A model generated the notes under the pieces. It ran no database searches. It saw only the letters and a list, made by a program, of their open reading frames with translations, and was not told the origin of the DNA. A stretch of 64,000 bases of DNA. Source: Nonomuraea ceibae. Lineage in GTDB: Bacteria > Actinomycetota > Actinomycetes > Streptosporangiales > Streptosporangiaceae. Shown piece after piece: positions 20,815 through 29,621 of this stretch. A program made the position numbers and the translations under genes. Position 1 is the stretch's first letter. Each line of letters opens with the position of its first letter. Location of the stretch: positions 1 to 64,000 of the forward strand of contig NZ_JAHKRO010000025.1 of assembly GCF_019396325.1 (NCBI RefSeq). Reading direction: 5' to 3'.

Positions 20815-20815
20815 A
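20802..20815. promoter_or_regulatory. LacI-type operator overlapping the araB start codon
   Basis: TGTTAGCGTTCACA reads on the plus strand across the GTG start of araB. It matches the other three operators (25984-25997, 30627-30640, 31719-31732) under the consensus TGTTANCGYTMACA. Confidence 0.75.
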
Positions 20816-20859
20816 TGTGACTCCATGGGGGTTCGATGGGGACGGCTGCCACGTGGTTC

Positions 20860-21888
20860 CTACCCTGCGGCGGCGGCCGGCGGTGCGGTGCTGGACCTGA
20901 CGACGAAGCCGGGCGGCACGACCAGCCTCTCGTACGGGCCGGGCCCGGCGTCGAGCTGCCGCAGCAGCATCTCGATGCAGTGGCGGCCCACGACGTCGAA
21001 GTCCTGCCTGACGGTGGTGAGCGGCGGCGAGAAGAACGCCGACTCGGGGATGTCGTCGAAGCCCACGACGCTGATCCGGCCGGGCACCTTCACTCCTTCC
21101 TCGGAGAGCGCGCGCAGCACGCCGAGCGCCATCTGGTCGTTGGCGGCGAAGACGGCCGTGACCCCGGCCGTCGCGGCCAGCCGCCGGCCAGCCTCGTAGC
21201 CGGCGCGCGGGCTCCAGTCGCCGGTCAGCGGCTCCGGCACCGGCCGCCCCGCCTCCTCCAGCGCCTCGCGCCAGCCCCGCAGCCGCCCCTCGGTCTCCAG
21301 CCAGCCGGCCGGGCCGCTGACGTGCCAGACCGTCTCGTGGCCCAGGTCGAGCAGGTGGCGGGTGGCCATCCCGGCGCCCTCCGCCTGGTCGATGCGGACC
21401 ACCGGGATGTCGGCCCGGTGGGTGGCCTCGACCGCGACGGCCGGCGTGCCGATCGGCAGGCTCTCCAGCGCCTGGCTGGCCGAGTGCTGCGGCGCGACCA
21501 CCACGATCCCGTCGACGCCCTGGTCGGTCAGATAGGCGATGGCGTCGCGCACGCTGTCGGCGTCGATCGACTTCAGGCTGACGATGCTGACGAAGTAGCC
21601 CGCCGTCCTGGCCGCCTGCTCGATGCCGTAGATCGTGCTGGCCGGCCCGTACAGGGTGGTGTCGAAGCTGATCACGCCGAGCGTGCGCGAGCGCCGGGTG
21701 ACCAGCGCGCGGGCGGTCAGGTTGCGCCGGTAGCCGAGCCGGGTGATGGCCGCCTCGACGCGGGCGCGGGTGTCGGCCCTGACGTTCGGATGGTCGTTGA
21801 GCACGCGGGAGACCGTCTGGTGCGACACGCCCGCCTCCCTGGCCACGTCGGCCATGACAGGCAGGCGTCGCCTGGGGATCGCTCCCAC
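20860..21888 (-). CDS. LacI-family repressor of the arabinose operon (LacI1)
   Basis: 342 aa from GTG 21888, behind AAGGAGAGAGC. The N-terminal HTH is VMADVAREAGVSHQTVSRVL with the hinge helix NLTARALV, followed by a periplasmic-binding-like sensor domain (SRTLGVISFDTTLYGP, AVFAANDQMALGVLRALSEE, GFDDIPESAFFSPPLTTVRQ). It lies between gguB and araB in the same direction and is closely similar to LacI2 at 30678. The shared recognition helix explains why both sets of promoters carry the same operator. The probable inducer is arabinose or a derivative. Confidence 0.9.
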   Translation of the reverse strand: MGAIPRRRLPVMADVAREAGVSHQTVSRVLNDHPNVRADTRARVEAAITRLGYRRNLTARALVTRRSRTLGVISFDTTLYGPASTIYGIEQAARTAGYFVSIVSLKSIDADSVRDAIAYLTDQGVDGIVVVAPQHSASQALESLPIGTPAVAVEATHRADIPVVRIDQAEGAGMATRHLLDLGHETVWHVSGPAGWLETEGRLRGWREALEEAGRPVPEPLTGDWSPRAGYEAGRRLAATAGVTAVFAANDQMALGVLRALSEEGVKVPGRISVVGFDDIPESAFFSPPLTTVRQDFDVVGRHCIEMLLRQLDAGPGPYERLVVPPGFVVRSSTAPPAAAAG

Positions 21889-21930
21889 GCTCTCTCCTTC
21901 CGTCGGCTAGCAGATCGTAGTGCGCGGCCG

Positions 21931-23193
21931 TCAGCCCGCGGCGCCGGCCCTGCGCTTGGTCCACACGTCGAAGGCGACGGCGGCCAGCAGGACGGCGCCC
22001 TTGACGAGCATGACCCGCTCGCTCGGGGAGCCGATCAGGGACATGCCGTTGTTGATCACGGCCATGATGAGGCCGCCGGTGATCGCGCCGACGACCTTGC
22101 CCACGCCGCCCTGCACGGCCGCGCCGCCGATGAAGGCCGCCGCGATCGCGTCGAGCTCGAAGCTGTTGCCCGCCGTCGGGCCCGCCTGGTTGAGGCGCCC
22201 GGCGAAGATGATGCCGGCGATCGCCGAGAGCACGCCCATGTTGACGAAGATCCAGAAGACGACCTTCTTGACCTTGACGCCGGACATGACCGCCGCCTGG
22301 AGGTTGCCGCCGATCGCGTAGATCTGCCGGCCGAAGACCGTGCGGTTGGCCATCAGCGAGTACGCCAGCACCAGGATCGCCAGCAGCACCAGCACCCAGG
22401 GCAGGTTGTGGAAGCGGGCGAGCTGCACGACCAGGAAGAGGATGACGGCGGCGCCCGCGGCCATCTTGAGCGCGAACAGCGCCATCGGCTCGACGCTCTG
22501 GCCGTAGCCGGCCCGGGCGACGCGCGAGCGCCACTGGGCGGTGACCATGCCGGCGATGGCGACGACGCCGATGAGCAGGCTGAACAGGTCGGCGCCGCCG
22601 AGCGCGCCGAGGCCCACGTTGCCCAGGTAGCCGCTGGTGAAGCCGTTGGCCAGGGTGCGGACCTGGTCGGGGAACGGGCCGATGCCGCGGTTGCCGAGCA
22701 CGGTCAGCGTCAGCGCCCTGAACAGCAGCATGCCCGCCAGCGTCACGATGAACGCCGGGATGCCGAAGTAGGCGATCCAGTAGCCCTGCCAGGCGCCGAT
22801 GAGCCCGCCGGCCAGCACGGTGAGCGCCAGCGCGAGCGGCCACGGCAGGCCCATGTTGACCATGAGCACCGCGGCCAGCGCCCCGGTCACCGCGACCACC
22901 GAGCCCACCGACAGGTCGATGTGCCCGGCGATGATGACCAGGATCATGCCGATCGCCAGGATCAGCACGTAGGAGTTCTGGACGATGATGTTGGAGATGT
23001 TCTGCGGCGTGAGCAGGGCCCCGTCGGTGAGCACCGAGAACAACACGACGATGAGCGCGAAGGCGATGTAGATGCCGCTGGCCCGCAGGTTGAGCGACAG
23101 GCCGCCGAGTGACACCCGGCCGGGCCGCCGCGGCTCCCCTCCCCCGCCGCCCTGAGTGCCGGCCTGGACGCCGGCGGGCGTGATGCTGCTCAT
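21931..23193 (-). CDS. gguB: Sugar ABC transporter permease, GguB/MmsB-like
   Basis: 420 aa with about ten or more membrane segments and the BPD_transp_2 motif GHIDLSVGSVVAVTGALAAV. GIPAFIVTLAGMLLFRALTL and LNQAGPTAGNSFELDAIAAA are typical of the pentose/hexose permeases partnering ChvE. It forms the membrane channel of the importer. Its ATG is 5 nt from the ATPase stop, and the lacI1 GTG starts 42 nt after its own stop, so the transporter, regulator and ara genes look co-transcribed. Confidence 0.93.
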   Translation of the reverse strand: MSSITPAGVQAGTQGGGGGEPRRPGRVSLGGLSLNLRASGIYIAFALIVVLFSVLTDGALLTPQNISNIIVQNSYVLILAIGMILVIIAGHIDLSVGSVVAVTGALAAVLMVNMGLPWPLALALTVLAGGLIGAWQGYWIAYFGIPAFIVTLAGMLLFRALTLTVLGNRGIGPFPDQVRTLANGFTSGYLGNVGLGALGGADLFSLLIGVVAIAGMVTAQWRSRVARAGYGQSVEPMALFALKMAAGAAVILFLVVQLARFHNLPWVLVLLAILVLAYSLMANRTVFGRQIYAIGGNLQAAVMSGVKVKKVVFWIFVNMGVLSAIAGIIFAGRLNQAGPTAGNSFELDAIAAAFIGGAAVQGGVGKVVGAITGGLIMAVINNGMSLIGSPSERVMLVKGAVLLAAVAFDVWTKRRAGAAG

Positions 23194-23198
23194 TGGAG

Positions 23199-24728
23199 CT
23201 ACTCCTGTCCCTTGGTCATGAGATGCATGAGGCGTTCCTGCGTCGCTTCCCGGCGCGGCACCTCACCGGTGATGCGGCCCTCGGAGAGGGTGTAGATGCG
23301 GTCGCACAGCCCGAGCAGCTCGGGCAGTTCCGACGAGATCACCAGCACGGCCCGGCCCTCGTCGGCGAGCCTGTTGATGATCGTGTAGATCTCGTACTTG
23401 GCGCCGACGTCGATGCCCCGGGTGGGCTCGTCGAGGATGAGCACGTCGGGCTCGGTCAGGATCCACTTGGACAGCACGACCTTCTGCTGGTTGCCGCCGC
23501 TCAGCTTGCCGACGACGCTCGACACGCTCGGCGCCTTGATGTTCATGCTCTTGTGGAAGCGCTGGGCGACCGCGTACTCCTCGTGCTCGTCGACCCAGCC
23601 CCGGCGCGACAGCCCGGACAGCGCGGCGGCCGAGACGTTGCGCTTGATGTCCTCGATGAGGTTGAGGCCGTAGCGCTTGCGGTCCTCGGTGGCGTACGCG
23701 ATGCCGTGCCGGATGGCGTCCTGCACGGTGCGGATCTCGATCGGCTTTCCGTCCTTGAAGACCCTGCCGGAGATGTTCACCCCGTACGTCCTGCCGAACA
23801 GGCTCATCGCCAGCTCGGTGCGGCCCGCGCCCATGAGCCCGGCCAGGCCGACGATCTCGCCGCGGCGCAGCGTGAGCGCCGCCCCGTCGACGACCTTGCG
23901 GCCCGGCTGGCTGGGGCTGTGCACGGTCCAGTCCTCGATGCGCAGCACCTCCGCGCCGATGGTCGGCTCGTGCGGCGGGTAGCGGTTGTCGAGGGCGCGG
24001 CCGACCATGCCGGAGATGATCCGGTCCTCGGTCACCGCGTCGGTGGCCATGTCGAGGGTCTCGATCGTGCGGCCGTCGCGGATGATCGTGACGGAGTCGG
24101 CGATCGCGGTGACCTCGTTGAGCTTGTGCGAGATGATCACGCAGGTGATGCCCTCGTCACGCAGGCCGCGCAGCAGGTCGAGCAGGTGGGCCGAGTCGTC
24201 GTCGTTGAGCGCGGCGGTCGGCTCGTCGAGGATGAGCAGCTTCACCTCCTTCGACAGCGCCTTGGCGATCTCGACGAGCTGCTGCTTGCCGACGCCGATG
24301 TCGGAGACGACGGTTGTCGGGTTCTCGCGCAGGCCGACGCGCGCCATGAGCTGGGCGGCCTCGTAGTTGGTGCGGTTCCAGTCGATGAAGCCGCGCCTGG
24401 CCCGCTCGTTGCCGAGGAAGATGTTCTCGGCGATCGAGAGCTGCGGGCTGAGCGCGAGCTCCTGGTGGATGATGACGATGCCGGCGCGCTCGCTGTCGCG
24501 GATGCCGCCGAACTCGCCACGCTCGCCGTCGAAGTGGATCTCGCCCTCGTACGTGCCGTGCGGATAGACGCCGGACAGCACCTTCATCAGCGTCGACTTC
24601 CCGGCGCCGTTCTCGCCGCAGATGGCGTGGATCTCGCCCCGTCGCACCGACAGGGTGACGTCCTGCAGCGCCTTCACGCCGGGGAACGTCTTGGTGATCC
24701 CGCTCATCCGCAAGATGTGGTCGGTCAT
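23199..24728 (-). CDS. gguA: Sugar ABC transporter ATP-binding protein, GguA/MmsA-like (tandem ATPase)
   Basis: 509 aa with two fused nucleotide-binding domains. Domain 1 has Walker [10 protein letters not shown] and Walker [13 protein letters not shown]. Domain 2 has the degenerate Walker [10 protein letters not shown], signature [15 protein letters not shown] and Walker [15 protein letters not shown]. This arrangement is that of monosaccharide importers (XylG/GguA). It energises uptake through GguB of sugar delivered by the ChvE-type protein. It follows chvE after a strong hairpin, consistent with lower expression than the binding protein. Confidence 0.95.
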   Translation of the reverse strand: MTDHILRMSGITKTFPGVKALQDVTLSVRRGEIHAICGENGAGKSTLMKVLSGVYPHGTYEGEIHFDGERGEFGGIRDSERAGIVIIHQELALSPQLSIAENIFLGNERARRGFIDWNRTNYEAAQLMARVGLRENPTTVVSDIGVGKQQLVEIAKALSKEVKLLILDEPTAALNDDDSAHLLDLLRGLRDEGITCVIISHKLNEVTAIADSVTIIRDGRTIETLDMATDAVTEDRIISGMVGRALDNRYPPHEPTIGAEVLRIEDWTVHSPSQPGRKVVDGAALTLRRGEIVGLAGLMGAGRTELAMSLFGRTYGVNISGRVFKDGKPIEIRTVQDAIRHGIAYATEDRKRYGLNLIEDIKRNVSAAALSGLSRRGWVDEHEEYAVAQRFHKSMNIKAPSVSSVVGKLSGGNQQKVVLSKWILTEPDVLILDEPTRGIDVGAKYEIYTIINRLADEGRAVLVISSELPELLGLCDRIYTLSEGRITGEVPRREATQERLMHLMTKGQE

Positions 24729-24755
24729 GTCTCAAGCCCCTCGCCCGGGAGGGCC

Positions 24756-24776
24756 CCGGGGGCGTGCCGCCCCCGG
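24756..24776 (-). terminator. Intercistronic hairpin between chvE and gguA
   Basis: A perfect 9-bp stem (CCGGGGGCG 24756-24764, CGCCCCCGG 24768-24776) with a 3-nt loop lies 9 nt after the chvE stop. It probably stabilises or partly terminates the chvE message so that binding protein exceeds ATPase and permease. Confidence 0.65.
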
Positions 24777-24785
24777 AGCGCGCTC

Positions 24786-25904
24786 CTACTTGAGCTGGTC
24801 CTCGGTGTAGTAGTCGCCGCCGATGATGACGTCCTTGTAGTTGCTCTCGTCCACGATCACCGGGTCGAGCAGGTACGAGGGGACGACCTTGGTGCCGTTG
24901 TCGTAGTCCTTGGTGTTGTTCACCTCGGGCTTGCCGCCCTTGAGCACGGCGTCGGCCATCTTGACCGTGACCTCCGCGAGCTTGCGGGTGTCCTTGAAGA
25001 TGGTGGAGTACTGCTCGCCGGCGACGATCGACTTGACCGAGGCGAGCTCGGCGTCCTGGCCGGTCACGACCGGGTAGGGCTGGCCGCTGGTGCCGTAGCC
25101 GCTGCTCTTGAGCGCCGACAGGATGCCGATGGACAGGCCGTCGTAGGGCGACAGAACCCCGTCGACCTCGGCGCCGCCGGTGTAGGTCTTGGTGAGGATG
25201 TCCTCCATGCGCTTCTGCGCGGTGGCCGGGTCCCAGCGGAGGATGGCGGCGGTCTTGAAGTCGGTCTGGCCGCTCTTGACCTTCAGCGTGCCGTCGTCGA
25301 TCTTCGGCTGGAGCACCGACATGGCGCCGTTCCAGAAGAACGTGGCGTTGTTGTCGTCGGGCGAACCGCCGAACAGCTCGACGTTGAACGGGCCCTTCTC
25401 GCCCTTGTCGACGCCGAGGCCCTGCAGCAGCGAGGTCGCCTGCTGGACGCCGACCTTGAAGTTGTCGAAGGTGGCGTAGTAGTCGACGTTGGGGCTGTTG
25501 CGGATGAGCCGGTCGTAGGCGATGACCGGGATCTTGTTGTCGGCCGCCTGCTGGAGCTGGGAGGTCAGCGCGGTGCCGTCGATCGAGGCGACGATCAGGA
25601 GCTTGGCGCCCTTGGTGATCTGGTTCTCGATCTGGTTGGCCTGGGTGGGGATGTCGTTCTCGGCGTACTGCAGGTCGACCTTGTAGCCGAGGGCTTCGAG
25701 CTGCTTCTTGACGTTGTCGCCGTCGTGGATCCACCGCTCGGACGACTTGGTCGGCATGGTGACGCCGACGAGGGCGCCGGCGTTGCCGCCCGCGGCGGCC
25801 TCGGACGCCTCGGCGTCGATGGTCTTCTGGGCGGAGCCGCAGGCCGTCATGGTCGCGGCGAGCGCGATGGCGGACACCACGCCCCCGATTCGTCCCAACC
25901 TCAT
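24786..25904 (-). CDS. chvE: ChvE-like sugar-binding lipoprotein
   Basis: 372 aa. A signal sequence ends with ATMTACGS, a lipobox with Cys22. The mature protein follows Agrobacterium ChvE almost segment by segment: [95 protein letters not shown] and [20 protein letters not shown]. ChvE binds arabinose, xylose, galactose and glucose. Beside ara genes the likely ligand is L-arabinose. ATG 25904 follows AGGAGAG; the promoter and operator lie about 80-105 nt upstream. Confidence 0.95.
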   Translation of the reverse strand: MRLGRIGGVVSAIALAATMTACGSAQKTIDAEASEAAAGGNAGALVGVTMPTKSSERWIHDGDNVKKQLEALGYKVDLQYAENDIPTQANQIENQITKGAKLLIVASIDGTALTSQLQQAADNKIPVIAYDRLIRNSPNVDYYATFDNFKVGVQQATSLLQGLGVDKGEKGPFNVELFGGSPDDNNATFFWNGAMSVLQPKIDDGTLKVKSGQTDFKTAAILRWDPATAQKRMEDILTKTYTGGAEVDGVLSPYDGLSIGILSALKSSGYGTSGQPYPVVTGQDAELASVKSIVAGEQYSTIFKDTRKLAEVTVKMADAVLKGGKPEVNNTKDYDNGTKVVPSYLLDPVIVDESNYKDVIIGGDYYTEDQLK

Positions 25905-25982
25905 CCTTGACTCTCCTCGTATGGGGGTTGCGGTGCTAAACCGTGATAAACCGGAACAAAGTTCGCATTACGTCTGGGCTGA

Positions 25983-26010
25983 TTGTTATCGCTAACAACG
26001 CTGGTGTCAA
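25983..26010 (-). promoter_or_regulatory. chvE promoter with embedded LacI-type operator
   Basis: On the minus strand a consensus -35 TTGACA (26010-26005) is followed after 16 nt by TAACAA (25988-25983) as -10. The spacer and -10 are covered by the palindrome TTGTTAGCGATAACAA (25998-25983), with 6-bp perfect arms. Repressor bound here would exclude RNA polymerase. This should drive chvE-gguA-gguB-lacI1 and the ara genes. Confidence 0.75.
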
Positions 26011-26060
26011 TGGACGACGGTAACCTCCCGGAAACGGTCCGGTAACCACAGGTGGCCAGG

Positions 26061-27047
26061 TCAGGGGCGTCTCCGGGCCGAGAACAGCCGCTGCAGCAGG
26101 ATGAAGGCGAACAGCAGGAGGCCGATGAAGATCTTCGTCCACCACGAGCTGAGCGTCCCCTCGAAGCTGAGGATCGTCTGGATCAGCCCCAGCACGAGCA
26201 CGCCCAGCACGGTGCCGAACAGGAACCCGGTGCCCCCGGTCAGCAGCGTGCCGCCGATGACGACCGCCGCGATGGCGTCCAGCTCCATGCCCACCGCGTG
26301 CAGGCCGTACCCGGAGAGCATGTAGAACGACAGCAGGACCCCGCCGAGCGCCGAGCAGAAGCCGGAGATCGTGTAGACGGCGACCTTCGTCCGGCCCACC
26401 GGCAGCCCCATGAGCAGCGCCGACTGCTCGCTGCCCCCGGTGGCGTAGACGGCCCGGCCCAGCCGCGTGTAGTGCAGCACGTACGCCGCCGCCAGCACCA
26501 CCACGGCCGCGATCACCACGCTCGGCGAGATCCACAGATCGGCGAACAGGTCGATCCTGGTCTGCGCGAACGCCGTGAACGTGGCGTCCTCGATCGGGAT
26601 CGACTCCGTGCCGATCGTGTAGCACAGCCCCCTGGCCAGGAACATCCCGGCCAGCGTGACGATGAACGGCTGGATGTCGAAGGCGTGCACCAGCCAGCCC
26701 ATGAGCAGGCCCAGGCCCGACCCCACGAGCAGCACCAGCGGCACCACCACGTACGGCGGCCAGCCCGGCCCGGCCATCAGGCTCGCCGAGATCATCGTCG
26801 ACAGCGCCACCACCGAGCCCACCGACAGGTCGATGCCGCCCGTCAGGATCACGAACGTCATCCCGACGGCCACGACCAGCAGGAACGCGTTGTCGATGAA
26901 GACGTTGAGCACCACCTGCCCGCTGGCGAACCCCTCGTAGCGGATCCCGCCCACCACGAACATGGCCACGAACAGGCACCCCGTCACCAGGACCGGGACA
27001 TACCTGGCGGGGACGGCCCGCCCGCCGCCCAGGGAGAGCGTCGTCAT
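26061..27047 (-). CDS. yjfF: Sugar ABC transporter permease, YjfF-like
   Basis: 328 aa, matching E. coli YjfF (331). It carries GMTFVILTGGIDLSVGSVVA and IQPFIVTLAGMFLARGLCYT, with about nine or ten membrane helices. YjfF pairs with YtfT as the second permease of a furanose-specific importer (galactofuranose in E. coli; arabinofuranose is plausible here). ATG 27047 overlaps the ytfT stop (ATGA). It is the last gene of the ytf operon; about 50 nt separate its stop from the chvE promoter. Confidence 0.93.
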   Translation of the reverse strand: MTTLSLGGGRAVPARYVPVLVTGCLFVAMFVVGGIRYEGFASGQVVLNVFIDNAFLLVVAVGMTFVILTGGIDLSVGSVVALSTMISASLMAGPGWPPYVVVPLVLLVGSGLGLLMGWLVHAFDIQPFIVTLAGMFLARGLCYTIGTESIPIEDATFTAFAQTRIDLFADLWISPSVVIAAVVVLAAAYVLHYTRLGRAVYATGGSEQSALLMGLPVGRTKVAVYTISGFCSALGGVLLSFYMLSGYGLHAVGMELDAIAAVVIGGTLLTGGTGFLFGTVLGVLVLGLIQTILSFEGTLSSWWTKIFIGLLLFAFILLQRLFSARRRP

Positions 27048-28066
27048 GCCGTCACCCGCACCTTCTCCTCGGCCGGACGGGCGGAGGACGGCCGCCGCCG
27101 GCGGTGGAACACCTTCTCGCGGAACGCCGGCGACTGCACGAGGCAGACCGCCGCCACCACGAGCGCCTTGAACAGCAGCGTGGTCTCGGGCGGCACGCCG
27201 ACGGAGTAGATCGTCGTGGTCAGCGTCTGGATGATGAGCGCGCCGAGCACGGTCCCGCCGAGCGAGAACCGGCCGCCGGCCAGCGACGTGCCGCCGATGA
27301 CCACGGCCAGGATGGCGTCCAGCTCGATCCAGAGCCCGGCGTTGTTGCCGTCGGCGCTCGACACGTTCGAGCTGATCATGAGCCCGGCGACGCCCGCGCA
27401 CAGGGCCGCGAACGCGTACACCATGACGATGATCCCGCGCGCGCGGATGCCGGCCAGGCGGCTGGCCTCGGCGTTGCCGCCGACCGACTCGATGAGCAGG
27501 CCCAGCGCCAGCCGCCGCGTCAGGAACGCGGTGATCGCCAGCACCGCCAGCACCACGAGGACGCCGAACGGCACGGTCAGCCAGTAGCCGCCGCCGATCA
27601 GCTTGTAGGCCGGGTCGTTGACGGTGATGATCTGCCCGTCGGTGATGAGCTGGGCCAGGCCGCGCCCGGCGACCATGAGGATCAGCGTCGCGATGATCGG
27701 CTGGATGCCGATCCCGGCCACCAGGAACCCGTTCCAGGCGCCCAGCAGCGTGCTCAGCCCGAGCGCCAGCACGATCGCGGTGAACACGCCCTGGTCCTGG
27801 CTGAGCTGCAGGCACGCCAGCGCGCCGGAGATCGCCACCACCGAGCCCACCGACAGGTCGATGCCGCCGGTCGCGATGACGAGCGTCATGCCGAGCGAGA
27901 CCAGGATGAGCGGCGCGCCGAAGCGCAGGATGTCGATCAGGCTCCCGTACAGGTGCCCCTCACGCACCTCCACCGACAGGAAGCCGGGGATGAAGGCCAC
28001 GTTGACCAGCAACAGCGCGGCCAGGATCAGGAGCGGCCAGATCAGCCGCCGCATCGCCGCCATCAC
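27044..28066 (-). CDS. ytfT: Sugar ABC transporter permease, YtfT-like
   Basis: 340 aa, multi-spanning, with GMTLVIATGGIDLSVGSVVA and IQPIIATLILMVAGRGLAQL as in YtfT, and a short basic cytoplasmic tail (FHRRRRPSSARPAEEK). The GTG at 28066 overlaps the ytfR stop (GTGA); an ATG immediately after (28063) is the alternative. With YjfF it forms a heterodimeric channel. Regulation should come from the operator upstream of ytfQ. Confidence 0.93.
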   Translation of the reverse strand: MMAAMRRLIWPLLILAALLLVNVAFIPGFLSVEVREGHLYGSLIDILRFGAPLILVSLGMTLVIATGGIDLSVGSVVAISGALACLQLSQDQGVFTAIVLALGLSTLLGAWNGFLVAGIGIQPIIATLILMVAGRGLAQLITDGQIITVNDPAYKLIGGGYWLTVPFGVLVVLAVLAITAFLTRRLALGLLIESVGGNAEASRLAGIRARGIIVMVYAFAALCAGVAGLMISSNVSSADGNNAGLWIELDAILAVVIGGTSLAGGRFSLGGTVLGALIIQTLTTTIYSVGVPPETTLLFKALVVAAVCLVQSPAFREKVFHRRRRPSSARPAEEKVRVTA

Positions 28067-29571
28067 GTACGGCCTCCGCTCGCGATCGTCTCCATCAGCA
28101 CGTCCGTGGTGAGCTCTGGCCCGTTGGGCAGCTCGGCGACCAGCCGCCGGTCGCGCAGCACGGCGACCTTGTGGCTGAGCCGCAGCACCTCCTCCAGCTC
28201 GGCGGAGATGAACAGCACCGCCATGCCGCCGCCGGACAGCTCGGCGACCAGGCGCTGGATCTCGGTCTTGGCGCCCACGTCGATGCCACGGGTGGGCTCG
28301 TCAAGGATGAGCAGCCGCGGCTCCAGGATCAGCCAGCGGGCCAGCAGCACCTTCTGCTGGTTGCCGCCGCTCAGGTCGCGTACCAGGTGCTCGGGGTTGG
28401 GCGGGCTGATGCGCAGCGCCTTGACGTAGCGCTCGACCAGCTCGTCCTGCTGCTCGCGCGGCACCGGCCTGGTCCAGCCCCGCGTCGCCTGGAGCGCGAG
28501 GATGATGTTCTCGCGGACGGTCAGGTCCGGGATGAGGCCGTCGGCCTTGCGGTTCTCCGAGCAGAACGCGATCCCGTGGCCCATCGCGGCGCGCGGGGTG
28601 CGCAGCGACGCGGGCGCGCCGCCGACCGCCACCCGGCCGCCGCCCGCGTGGTCGGCGCCGAACAGCAGCCGGGCCACCTCCGTGCGGCCCGAGCCGAGCA
28701 GCCCGGCGAGCCCGACGACCTCGCCTTCGTGGATCGTGAGCGTGAACGGCTCGATCGCCCCGGCGCGGCCCAGCTCGCGGGCCTCCACCAGGGGCCGGTC
28801 GAAGGCCGCGGCCTCGCCGTGCAGCCGGTCGAGCGCGGCCAGCTCCTGGCCGATCATCTTGGCGACGAGGTCGACCTGGCTGAGCTCGCGCGTCGGGTAC
28901 TCGCCGACGAGCCGGCCGTTGCGCAGGATCGTCATCCGGTCGGAGATCTCGTACACCTGGTCCAGGAAGTGCGACACGAACAGGATCGCGATGCCGTCGT
29001 CCTTGAGCCTGCGCATCACCCGGAAGAGCTGGCCCACCTCGTCGGCGTCCAGGCTGGAGGTGGGCTCGTCCAGGATGAGCACCCGGGCCTCGACGTCGAG
29101 GGCGCGGGCGATCGCCACCATCTGCTGGATCGCCAGCGAGTAGGCCGACAGCGGCGCCGACACGTCCAGGTCCAGCTCCAGCCGGGCGAGCAGCTCGCGG
29201 GCGCGGGCCCGCATCCGCTTCCAGTCGATGCGGCCCCACCTGCGGGGCTCGCGGCCGATGAGGATGTTCTCCGCGACCGACAGGTTGGTGCAGAGGTTGA
29301 CCTCCTGGTAGACGGTGCTGATGCCGGCCTGGCGGGCCTCCAGCGGGCTGCCGAACGCGACAGACCGGCCGGCCAGCTCGATCGCGCCCTCGTCGGCCTG
29401 GTGGACGCCGGTCAGCACCTTGATCAGGGTGGACTTCCCGGCGCCGTTCTCGCCCATGAGCGCGTGCACCTCGCCGGGCAGCAGCCTCAGGTCCACGCCG
29501 TCCAGCGCGCGCACGCCAGGGAACTGTTTGCCGATCCCGCTCATCCGCAGGACCGGCGCGGGTGTGGCCAT
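28063..29571 (-). CDS. ytfR: Sugar ABC transporter ATP-binding protein, YtfR-like (tandem ATPase)
   Basis: 502 aa from ATG 29571, preferred over ATG 29577 because GGAAGGGG is spaced 6 nt from it and abuts the other. It has two nucleotide-binding domains: [20 protein letters not shown] and [15 protein letters not shown] in the first; [35 protein letters not shown] and [16 protein letters not shown] in the second. ENRKADGLIPDLTVRENIIL is characteristic of the YtfR branch. It powers YtfT/YjfF. Confidence 0.94.
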   Translation of the reverse strand: MATPAPVLRMSGIGKQFPGVRALDGVDLRLLPGEVHALMGENGAGKSTLIKVLTGVHQADEGAIELAGRSVAFGSPLEARQAGISTVYQEVNLCTNLSVAENILIGREPRRWGRIDWKRMRARARELLARLELDLDVSAPLSAYSLAIQQMVAIARALDVEARVLILDEPTSSLDADEVGQLFRVMRRLKDDGIAILFVSHFLDQVYEISDRMTILRNGRLVGEYPTRELSQVDLVAKMIGQELAALDRLHGEAAAFDRPLVEARELGRAGAIEPFTLTIHEGEVVGLAGLLGSGRTEVARLLFGADHAGGGRVAVGGAPASLRTPRAAMGHGIAFCSENRKADGLIPDLTVRENIILALQATRGWTRPVPREQQDELVERYVKALRISPPNPEHLVRDLSGGNQQKVLLARWLILEPRLLILDEPTRGIDVGAKTEIQRLVAELSGGGMAVLFISAELEEVLRLSHKVAVLRDRRLVAELPNGPELTTDVLMETIASGGRT

Positions 29572-29591
29572 CGCCATCCCCTTCCGGTGGC

Positions 29592-29615
29592 GGGGCCGGG
29601 CCGCGGCCCGGCCCC
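29592..29615 (-). terminator. 24-bp perfect palindrome between ytfQ and ytfR
   Basis: Arms GGGGCCGGGCCG and CGGCCCGGCCCC are perfectly complementary, with essentially no spacer, 6 nt after the ytfQ stop and about 20 nt before ytfR. As with the hairpin after chvE, it probably lets the binding-protein message outlast or outnumber the downstream one. Confidence 0.65.
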
Positions 29616-29621
29616 TTGGGA

